Shown: one piece after another, positions 5,384-11,546 of the stretch
How the letters are laid out: every line of letters starts with the position of its first letter
How positions within the stretch are numbered: position 1 is the stretch's first letter
Assembly (NCBI GenBank): GCA_964617715.1
Contig: CAZTZN010000151.1
Location: 1 to 11,546 of the forward strand
Direction of reading: 5' to 3'
Source of the DNA: JALGVA01 sp964617715
GTDB lineage: Bacteria > Armatimonadota > Zipacnadia > Zipacnadales > UBA5352
Length of the DNA stretch: 11,546 nt
The notes under the pieces: model-generated
Told to the model about the DNA's origin: nothing
The model's database searches: none
The model's input: only the letters and a program-made list of their open reading frames with translations
Translations under genes and position numbers: made by a program

Positions 5384-7312
5384 TTGGACGACTCACGCGA
5401 CGACAAGCGGTGGCCCGAGGAGCACACCGGGGCGCCGCAGCCGCCACCCGAGCGGTCCGAAATCGAGCGACCGCCCGACGAGAGCGCGGCGCCCGCGGAC
5501 GAGGGCTACCGCTTCGCGGACCTCTCCACGCCGCTCGAGACCGACGAGGAAACGGGCTTCGACCTCGACGATGACCTCCCGCCCCCGCCGTGGCTGGACG
5601 CGGCGCGCCGGTCCGATGAGCGTCGCCGCCCGCCCCGCGGAGCCACCGTGGTCGCCTTCGGCGTGGTCATCCTGGCCGTGCTCGGTGTTCTCATGACCAT
5701 CGAGGCGGTCCGCCTGTACGGGCGGCAGACGCAGACACGAGCCACCCTCGACGCCTCGGTTGAGCGCCTGGCGGCGATCTACGCGGGGCCGGACGCCGGC
5801 GAAGCCGCGCAGCGCCGCATCGCCTGGCTGCGCAAGGCCCTCGCCGACGACGACTACGCCCAGGCGCGGCAGGCCATCGAGTCGCTGGAGAAGCCGCCCG
5901 CCCCGCCCCCCGGTGCGCGAGCATCGCTCCCCGCGGGCCCTGACCTTCCCGGCCCGGGTGACGGCGGGCCCGACGGCGCAGACGGTCGAGTGCCCAGCCC
6001 GCGGGAGGCCGGCGACCTGCCCGCAGACGCCCAGCAGTTCTTCATGGGAAATGACGAGCTGTGGAAGGCCTTCTTCGGCTTCACGCGTGCGCTGGTGCAG
6101 CTTCGCCGCACGGGCGCCCCGACCGACGAACTCGAGCAGATGCGCGCCTCCATGATCGAGGCCGCGCGCACCGGCCGGGCCGACCGCGTCGAGCAACTCC
6201 TCGAGCAGGCCCGCGAGAAGATTCAGGTCGGCACCGGCGAGAGTCTGCCGGACGCGCTCAAGGACAAGCTCACCGTCTTCGGCAGGGCCTTTCAGCGCGC
6301 ACAGCGTGAGCATCGCGATGTGCGCCGGGCCGCGGACCTGGCGCAGCGCTCCGAGGACGCCGCCCGCCGGGGCGACTTCGAGCGCGCCCAGGCCTTGCTC
6401 GATGAGGCCATCGCCGCGCTCAGGCGCGCCCCACGCGGCCGAGCCATGCGCATGCCCCCGCCCGGCCAGCCCGGGCGGGCGGGCATGTCACCGGTCGGCG
6501 CCGAACTTGGCTTCCTCCGCTTTCTCTCGCAGACCTTTGACCGCGTCATGAAGACGGAGGAGGGCGACCTGAGCCGCGTGTGGGAATCGATCAACAACGC
6601 CGCCGTCGCCATCCGCGAGCACAACGCCGATCAGGTGCGCGACATTCTGAGCGACGCCATCGATGCCATGCACAGCATCGGCGCCCGCCGCCGCGAGATG
6701 GTCATGACCATCCGGCGGGCCGAGGAGCAGGCGCGCTCGGGAGGCCCGCCGCCGGGGCTGTCGGAGGCTCGGCGCCGGGAGCGCACCGAGGTGGTGCTCG
6801 CCCGCATCGACGCCATCCTCGGCCGCGTGCGCGAGTTATCCGCCGAGCAGTACGAGGCCGCGAAGCAGCAGATCGCCCGCGATCTGATGGCCGCGCTCAC
6901 CGCTCCGGTGCCCACCTCCGGCCCGCGCTCGACGGCGCAGGAGCTGACACCTGAGGAGCGTGTGCGTGCCAAGATGCGCCTCGCCGGGCAGATGTACATG
7001 CAACTCAAGACCAACACTGACGCCGACACCACCGAACTCGACAAGCGCTTTGCGGAGGTGCGCCGGCTCATCACCGAACATCGGTACGAGCAGGCCGAGG
7101 AGCTGCTCGACGCGAGTGTCGCGATCATGCGCGATCTGGCGACTCAGGCTTCCTCGGGCGCTCCCCTGACGCCCGGCGTGCCTGACGGCTTCGACCTTGA
7201 GGATGCCACCCGACTTCACCTGCGCGACTTCGGCGGCGACCGGATCGTGCCCCCACCGCCGCCGGTCGCCCCGACCGACCAGCCCGACACACCGGAGGAG
7301 AGCGAGCAATGA
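5384..7312 (+). CDS. Single-pass membrane protein with repeated helical modules, function unknown
   Basis: The product is 642 residues if started at TTG 5384 (645 from GTG 5375). I do not recognise a named family. The N-terminal ~85 residues are acidic and proline-rich and probably disordered (LDDDLPPPPWLD). One transmembrane helix follows (about 86-109, VVAFGVVILAVLGVLMTIEA), preceded by an Arg-rich stretch, so the remaining ~530 residues are probably outside the cytoplasm. That part is helical with Pro/Gly-rich linkers and holds at least five related segments: DDYAQARQAIESLEK (156), GRADRVEQLLEQAREKI (264), GDFERAQALLDEAIAALRRA (330), HNADQVRDILSDAIDAMHSI (413) and HRYEQAEELLDASVAIMRDL (566), with a weaker one near 485. 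Each looks like the second hairpin of a TPR-like module, at spacings of about 65-110 residues. The stop overlaps the oxidoreductase start by 4 nt (ATGA). A scaffold or periplasmic assembly role is a guess. Confidence 0.75.
   Translation: MDDSRDDKRWPEEHTGAPQPPPERSEIERPPDESAAPADEGYRFADLSTPLETDEETGFDLDDDLPPPPWLDAARRSDERRRPPRGATVVAFGVVILAVLGVLMTIEAVRLYGRQTQTRATLDASVERLAAIYAGPDAGEAAQRRIAWLRKALADDDYAQARQAIESLEKPPAPPPGARASLPAGPDLPGPGDGGPDGADGRVPSPREAGDLPADAQQFFMGNDELWKAFFGFTRALVQLRRTGAPTDELEQMRASMIEAARTGRADRVEQLLEQAREKIQVGTGESLPDALKDKLTVFGRAFQRAQREHRDVRRAADLAQRSEDAARRGDFERAQALLDEAIAALRRAPRGRAMRMPPPGQPGRAGMSPVGAELGFLRFLSQTFDRVMKTEEGDLSRVWESINNAAVAIREHNADQVRDILSDAIDAMHSIGARRREMVMTIRRAEEQARSGGPPPGLSEARRRERTEVVLARIDAILGRVRELSAEQYEAAKQQIARDLMAALTAPVPTSGPRSTAQELTPEERVRAKMRLAGQMYMQLKTNTDADTTELDKRFAEVRRLITEHRYEQAEELLDASVAIMRDLATQASSGAPLTPGVPDGFDLEDATRLHLRDFGGDRIVPPPPPVAPTDQPDTPEESEQ
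7294..7300 (+). promoter_or_regulatory. Ribosome binding site of the oxidoreductase gene
   Basis: GGAGGAG, a near-ideal Shine-Dalgarno sequence, lies 8 nt before ATG 7309, inside the final codons of the membrane protein gene. Confidence 0.7.
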
Positions 7313-8301
7313 AAGTAGCGTTCATCGGCGTGGGTCACTGGCATGCAGCGGAGTTCTACCTGCCGGCGCTGCTGGCGCGCGATGTGGACATCGTCGCCAT
7401 CTCGGATGAGCAGGAAGAGGCGGTGGACCGCATCGCCGCACAGTTCGAGCTTGACTGTCCGAAGTTCACTGACTTCCGACGGCTGCTCGACGAGGTGGAG
7501 TGTGACATCGTGTGGTCGTCGGCGCCGCACGACTCCATGACCGAGATCGCCGCCGAACTGGTGCAACGCGGGCAGCCCTTCCACATGGAGAAGCCGATGG
7601 GGCTGGACTGGCGCATGCTCCAGCCCATCGCCGCCCGCGCCGCACAGCAGTCGCTCTTCACATCAGTGGCCCTGGTCAGCCGCTACTACGGCGTCGTGCA
7701 GCGCCTGCGCGAGTTGCGCGCGGCCGGCGAGCTGGGCGCGCCCATCCACTACTACTACCGCCTCTTCGCCGGCGCTCCCGAGCGCTACATCGACGCACAC
7801 TGCCCGTGGATGCTCGATCCGGTACGCGCCGGGGGCGGGCCACTGTTCAATTTCGGCCCGCACGTCATTGACCTGTTCATCTACCTGATCGACGACGTCG
7901 GTGAGGTCACCGCGCGCTGGAGCTACGGCCTGCGCAACGCCGACATCGAGGATCACACCTCCCTGACAATGGTGGGCGCCAACACCGGCGCCATCGGCGT
8001 GGGCGAGGTCTCGTACACCATCCCCGAGGGTTATGAGCGCTACTTCTCGGTGACCACCGATCGCCTGCACATCGGCGGCGACGTGGGTGGCGAGCAGTTG
8101 CTGGTGCGTGACGCGCCCAATGAGCAGATCGGAGGGATGAACGGGCTGGAGGTCTACGATCACTACGTGGGCGACACGCTGGAAGCCTTTGCGAGCGGGC
8201 GCGCGCCGGTGGCGACCATCCAGGACATGGTGCCGGTGTTGCGCGTGATGAACGCCGCGGCAGATTCGGCGGCCGAGGGCACGACCGTGCGGCTGGACTG
8301 A
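7309..8301 (+). CDS. Gfo/Idh/MocA family NAD(P)-dependent oxidoreductase
   Basis: This 330-residue protein has the length and domain order of the family. Residues 1-120 form a Rossmann fold with the dinucleotide-binding 'VAFIGVGHWHA' (3-13) and an acidic residue after the second strand (SDEQ, 32-35). The hallmark 'MEKPMGLDW' (93-101, with K95 of the EKP motif) follows. Residues about 121-330 are the alpha/beta C-terminal domain with 'AGGGPLFNFGPHVIDLF' (174-190), in which H185 and D188 match the usual catalytic/substrate positions. Members oxidise or reduce sugars, inositols and related polyols with NAD(P); the substrate cannot be named here. GVGHWHA is a variant of the common GxGxxG/A pattern, seen in many members. 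It overlaps the upstream gene by 4 nt, implying co-translation with the repeat-rich membrane protein, and converges with the heparinase-like gene. The family call is firm. Confidence 0.92.
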   Translation: MKVAFIGVGHWHAAEFYLPALLARDVDIVAISDEQEEAVDRIAAQFELDCPKFTDFRRLLDEVECDIVWSSAPHDSMTEIAAELVQRGQPFHMEKPMGLDWRMLQPIAARAAQQSLFTSVALVSRYYGVVQRLRELRAAGELGAPIHYYYRLFAGAPERYIDAHCPWMLDPVRAGGGPLFNFGPHVIDLFIYLIDDVGEVTARWSYGLRNADIEDHTSLTMVGANTGAIGVGEVSYTIPEGYERYFSVTTDRLHIGGDVGGEQLLVRDAPNEQIGGMNGLEVYDHYVGDTLEAFASGRAPVATIQDMVPVLRVMNAAADSAAEGTTVRLD

Positions 8302-8318
8302 CGGGGCCATTCTCTGAG

Positions 8319-8340
8319 CCGCCGGCATTCCTGTCGGCGG
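8319..8340. terminator. Stem-loop after the oxidoreductase gene (candidate terminator)
   Basis: CCGCCGGCA (8319-8327) and TGTCGGCGG (8332-8340) form a 9-bp stem with one G-U pair and a TTCC loop, 17 nt after the oxidoreductase stop. There is no T-run on either side. A competing 6-bp stem, GTCGGC (8333-8338) with GCCGAC (8346-8351), shares its right arm. Position favours a transcription end for the plus-strand gene. Confidence 0.45.
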
Positions 8341-8422
8341 GACCGGCCGACGCAAACGCCGGGCGGCGCCCGTAGTTGACCTCGGCGACCGAACGCGTCC
8401 ATCCGCGCCCCATCACCGGTCA

Positions 8423-8454
8423 CTCCCGGATCTCGCGCCGCTGCCGTCCGGGAG
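8423..8454 (-). terminator. Stem-loop downstream of the heparinase-like gene
   Basis: CTCCCGGA (8423-8430) and TCCGGGAG (8447-8454) are exact 8-bp inverted repeats with a 16-nt loop. They sit 51 nt beyond the stop of the minus-strand gene in the convergent spacer. There is no T-run on the minus strand. It is a plausible but unproven terminator or 3'-end stabiliser. Confidence 0.35.
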
Positions 8455-8505
8455 GGGCCGGGCTCGAGATCGCCCAGGCCGTCTGTCGTCCGCGAGAGTC
8501 GCCGG

Positions 8506-9525
8506 CTACGGCACTCTCACCGCGTAGACGAACCCGTCCTCGCTCGAGGCGATGACCTCTCCCGGGCCCGCGGAGGCCAGGTCGATCACCCGCCCACGTG
8601 TCTCGAAGCGCGCGACTATCGAGCCATCGGCGGCGGCCAGCGCGTACACCGCGCCGTCGTCGCAGCCCGCCGCGATGCGCATGGGCTCGCCCGCGACCAC
8701 CGTCAGCGTGCGCACCTGGTTGGGCAGCGCGGTGCGCCACCGGGCAGTCCCGTCGCCGTTGAGGCAGTAGACGTTGAATGACAGGCTGCTCACCAGGATC
8801 TCGTCTGCACCATCGCCATCGACGTCCGCGCATGCCAGGTCGGTGACCTCGTCGCCGGTGTTGAACACCCACAGCCGCTGGCCGTCGGCGTCGTATACCT
8901 GCACGGTGGTGTCCGCGCCGCCGAAGATGACCTCCCGGCGTCCGTCGCCGTCGAGGTCGCCTGCCGCCACCGCGTTGGCGCAGGGCCCGCCCGCGGTGCG
9001 CGCGCCGAAGCGCTGGGTGCCATCGGGGTTGATCACGTGCCACCAGTAGTACTCGGTGCCCGCGATCACCTCATCGCGGCCGTCGGCATCGAGGTCCGCG
9101 GCGGCGCCGGCGGTGGAGCCGTGCACGCTCTCGTAGTGCCACAGCTCGTTGCCCTGCGCGTCGATGGCGTAGTAGCGCCAACTGTCTGCGCCCGCGATGA
9201 CCTCCTGCGCCCCGTCGCCCGTCAGGTCCGCGCCGAAGACCACACGCACGTGTGGCGTGCGCTTGTAGTAGGGCACCTGGTAGGTCCACAGGGGCTCCCC
9301 GTCGCCATCGAGCGCGATCACCAGCCCGCCCATCGCCCCCGCCACCACCGCCGGCCGGCCGTCGCCCGCGAGGTCCACGGTTGTGACTGAGTTGACTTCG
9401 GCGTCGCAGTCGTACACCCAGCGCACCTGTCCGTCCGCGCTCAGACAGTAGACCTTGCCGTTGGAGCCGCCCGCGAGCACTTCATCCACCCCGTCGCCAT
9501 CCAGGTCGGCGGCGTGCACCGAGTT
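8506..9525 (-). repeat. Eight-fold blade repeat coding region (FG-GAP/PQQ hybrid propeller)
   Basis: This part of the minus-strand gene encodes about eight consecutive repeats of roughly 40-45 residues. Each typical unit has DxDGDGxxEVxxG followed by a strand with a dipeptide such as YC, YA or YY, then xxDGxxxW. Units start near residues 662, 706, 757, 801, 846, 889, 932 and 973 of the visible protein. The last two lack the acidic calcium loop. The repeats are diverged at DNA level, so they are old protein repeats and not a recent duplication. Confidence 0.7.
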
Positions 9526-11546
9526 GAACAGGTAGGCCGGTCCCTCGCCCGACGCGAGCATCAGCTCCTCCAGCCCCTCACCGCTGCCCCACAGCTCCAG
9601 CTCGGCCACGTAGACCGCCGTGCCCGGGCGCGGTGTCAGCACCAGCCGCAGGTCGCGCGCGTCGGCGTCCAGCTCGAACTCATACTCCTGCGGCGCATGG
9701 CCCGGTGCGCCCCAGTTCCCGTGCTCTTCCTCGTCGGTGACATCCAGCAGCGTGCGCTCATCGGCGGCGAACCCATCGTTCGACGCCAGCAGGCGGATGC
9801 GCGCGAGCTGGAAGAGCTTGTTCTTGCTCGACGAGGTCGCGAACCACGCCGCCAGCCGCATCCGCTCCAGGTGGTAGCTGTCGCGCAGCCGCAGGTTCAG
9901 GGTCACCTCCTGGTCATCGTCCCACATCACGCAGTCCTCGGTGCTGTACAGCGCGCCATCGACCGCGTTGCCCAAGGTATTCATGCCCGCCGCCCGCGAG
10001 AATACATTCAGTTCCAGCGGCTCCGGTGTCGCGCTCAGACTCTCGAGCGCGTCCACCGCCTCAGGCACGCCCGCGTTCCCGGTGAGCAGGAAGTTGGCGG
10101 GCCGATCGACGTAGCGCCATCGCTCGGCCATCTCGGCAGCTTCCGCGCCGGTGTGCGCGGGCATCGCCACCGGCGGGGCGCCGGCGATCACCACCCGCAT
10201 CAGTCCCTCGACCTCGGCCGGCGCGGCGCTCTGCCCCAGCGTCATAGTCTCGGTTACCTGCTCGGTCGCCACCTGTGTTCCCGCGGGCGAGTGTACCACG
10301 ATCCGCCCGGCACCCAGGTCGGCCTCGATGTCCGCCCCGCCTTCGACCGTGCGCGTCTGCTCGAGCGCGGTCACCTCGCTCATGCCGATGCCCACGATGC
10401 GCGTGGGGGTCATGACCGCCATCGCTCCCACTCCACTGGCGGCGCCCGGCAGCACGATGCGCCCGTCCTCGTCCTGCACCGCCGCCAGGATCGGCTCGTC
10501 CAGCCCCGTGATGGCGATGGCATTGTCGCCGATGCGCCGCACCCGCACCGGCGAGGCTTCCTCGCCCGAGGCATGCAGCACCGTGAACAGCACCACCTGC
10601 TCGCCCGGCTCGAGGTGCGCGTCAATGATCCCCTGCATTGACTTGACGACCGGCTCGTCGATGTACGGGTAGGTGCGCCAGTTCTTCCCGGTGTACTCGT
10701 CCTCGTTGAGGATGCAGCGCGTGTCGGAGGTCATGGCGATGGCCGCGTGCTGGCCCTGCTGCTCCACGCGCAGCGTCGAGCCATCGAGCTGCGTCTCGCC
10801 GATGGTCTGCCACACCGCCCGGAAGCTGTAGTCGCCGGCCGCGCGCGCCACCATGCGGTCGGCGACCACGAACAGGCGGTCGCGCAGCCACATCACGTTA
10901 CGGTGCCAGTCCACTCCCGCGTAGTCGCGCATCACCGTCTGCGACGCCCCCATGCTCTCCAGATCCGCCAGGTTCTCCAGCTCCACGTAGCCCGGGATCC
11001 GCTCCGACTGCCCATCGCGCAGGATCAGCACACCGTTGTGGTACTTGGGCAGGGACTTGATGTAGTCGGCATCGGCCAGCCACACGCGCTCGTTCTCGGT
11101 CCACTGCAGGATCGCGTTGCCGTCGAGGTGTCCGTGGCCGCCCACCGACAGCCCGTCCAGCAGCAGATACGCCGCCTCCGGCTCGAAGCTCGTGCGGAAG
11201 CTGATCTTGTCCACGGCCTGCTCCCGCGCCACGACATCGGCTCCGCCGAAGCTGTCGTAGAACAGATCGTCGAGCGCCCAGCCGCGCGCGCCCAGCAGAT
11301 CGGTCGGCTCCACCGCGGGCTCATCCGGCGGCATCGAGTAGCTCGACAGCACGACTCTCGGGCGCACCTGCATCTTGCGGTTGATGGCCCACTGCGCCCG
11401 CCCGTCGCGGTAGTACCATTCGGCCATGCGCAGGATGCGCAGCTCGTTGCCCAGTGGGCTCCAGCCGCCGATGTCACCGTAGGGCACCTGATAGCCCAGG
11501 TTGTTCATGGTCAGGATGGCGTAGTCGGCGTTCTTGCGCGCGTTGC
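8506..11546 (-). CDS. Heparinase II/III-like multidomain protein with FG-GAP/PQQ-like propeller (5' end cut off)
   Basis: The frame runs open to the window edge: an ATG at 11508 is preceded in frame by 12 sense codons (NARKNADYAILT), so the true start is outside. Residues below count from that ATG. At 100-240 is a heparinase II/III-like beta-sandwich with 'LSVGGHGHLDGNAIL' (H125, H127, D129) and 'WLADADY', the family's conserved His/metal-site region. The alpha/alpha-barrel part should be mostly upstream. At about 500-642 lies a discoidin (F5/8C)-like beta-sandwich ('NAVDGALYSTED', then 'YVAELELWGSG'). From 662 to 1000 are eight blade repeats; six carry Ca-binding loops such as DLDGDGVDE, DLTGDGAQE, DLDGDGRRE and DVDGDGADE, and most pair with PQQ-type strands such as 'GKVYCLSADGQVRWVYD'. 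It is probably secreted and active on an acidic or sulfated polysaccharide. Lyase activity is inferred from the family, and the substrate is unknown. Confidence 0.85.
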   Translation of the reverse strand, partial: NARKNADYAILTMNNLGYQVPYGDIGGWSPLGNELRILRMAEWYYRDGRAQWAINRKMQVRPRVVLSSYSMPPDEPAVEPTDLLGARGWALDDLFYDSFGGADVVAREQAVDKISFRTSFEPEAAYLLLDGLSVGGHGHLDGNAILQWTENERVWLADADYIKSLPKYHNGVLILRDGQSERIPGYVELENLADLESMGASQTVMRDYAGVDWHRNVMWLRDRLFVVADRMVARAAGDYSFRAVWQTIGETQLDGSTLRVEQQGQHAAIAMTSDTRCILNEDEYTGKNWRTYPYIDEPVVKSMQGIIDAHLEPGEQVVLFTVLHASGEEASPVRVRRIGDNAIAITGLDEPILAAVQDEDGRIVLPGAASGVGAMAVMTPTRIVGIGMSEVTALEQTRTVEGGADIEADLGAGRIVVHSPAGTQVATEQVTETMTLGQSAAPAEVEGLMRVVIAGAPPVAMPAHTGAEAAEMAERWRYVDRPANFLLTGNAGVPEAVDALESLSATPEPLELNVFSRAAGMNTLGNAVDGALYSTEDCVMWDDDQEVTLNLRLRDSYHLERMRLAAWFATSSSKNKLFQLARIRLLASNDGFAADERTLLDVTDEEEHGNWGAPGHAPQEYEFELDADARDLRLVLTPRPGTAVYVAELELWGSGEGLEELMLASGEGPAYLFNSVHAADLDGDGVDEVLAGGSNGKVYCLSADGQVRWVYDCDAEVNSVTTVDLAGDGRPAVVAGAMGGLVIALDGDGEPLWTYQVPYYKRTPHVRVVFGADLTGDGAQEVIAGADSWRYYAIDAQGNELWHYESVHGSTAGAAADLDADGRDEVIAGTEYYWWHVINPDGTQRFGARTAGGPCANAVAAGDLDGDGRREVIFGGADTTVQVYDADGQRLWVFNTGDEVTDLACADVDGDGADEILVSSLSFNVYCLNGDGTARWRTALPNQVRTLTVVAGEPMRIAAGCDDGAVYALAAADGSIVARFETRGRVIDLASAGPGEVIASSEDGFVYAVRVP

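Noticed and set aside
8376..8381. TTGACC resembling a -35 box in the convergent spacer
   Set aside because: No -10-like sequence lies at the right distance and no gene starts downstream on that strand.
9514..10641. Plus-strand open frame (375 codons) opposite the heparinase-like gene
   Set aside because: His/Arg-rich antisense shadow of a gene with clear domains on the minus strand.

Overview
The window is GC-rich DNA, densely packed with bacterial genes. Strong purine-rich ribosome binding sites and GTG/TTG starts are used alongside ATG, and several stop/start codons overlap. Eight genes can be supported: seven on the plus strand and one long, 5'-truncated gene on the minus strand. A lipoprotein signal and a LolA-like periplasmic protein point to a diderm. 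The heparinase-like/FG-GAP protein next to a Gfo/Idh/MocA oxidoreductase, together with the GC-rich coding style, would fit an Armatimonadota, Planctomycetota or similar environmental (perhaps metagenome-derived) lineage. This is an inference from content; no rRNA or other phylogenetic marker is present.

Region 1 (1-4115) opens with a perfect heptamer tandem repeat cut by the window edge. It is followed by four translationally coupled genes: an ABC-2-type permease, a secreted LolA-like protein, a membrane-anchored protein with an ECF-sigma region-2-like N-terminus, and a TPR lipoprotein carrying a C39/BtrH-like domain. The overlaps of 7, 1 and 4 nt suggest one envelope-directed operon. The ATPase partner of the permease is presumably upstream, outside the window. 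This is the most unusual part of the window.

Region 2 (4116-7312) starts with a 212-nt spacer holding a perfect 10-bp hairpin. It then carries a YprB-type ribonuclease H-like exonuclease gene and, after a 75-nt gap, a gene for a large single-pass membrane protein built from repeated helical modules of unknown function. The latter overlaps by 4 nt the start of a Gfo/Idh/MocA oxidoreductase gene (region 3, 7309-8301).

Region 4 is a 204-nt convergent spacer with several stem-loops, then a minus-strand gene (8506 to the window end) for a giant multidomain protein. Its visible parts are a heparinase II/III-like beta-sandwich with a conserved GHGHLDG motif, a discoidin-like domain, and a C-terminal eight-bladed propeller of hybrid FG-GAP/PQQ-like repeats. 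With the oxidoreductase it suggests polysaccharide or sugar metabolism, but the two genes converge and are not co-transcribed. No RNA genes, insertion sequences, CRISPR arrays or phage genes were seen.
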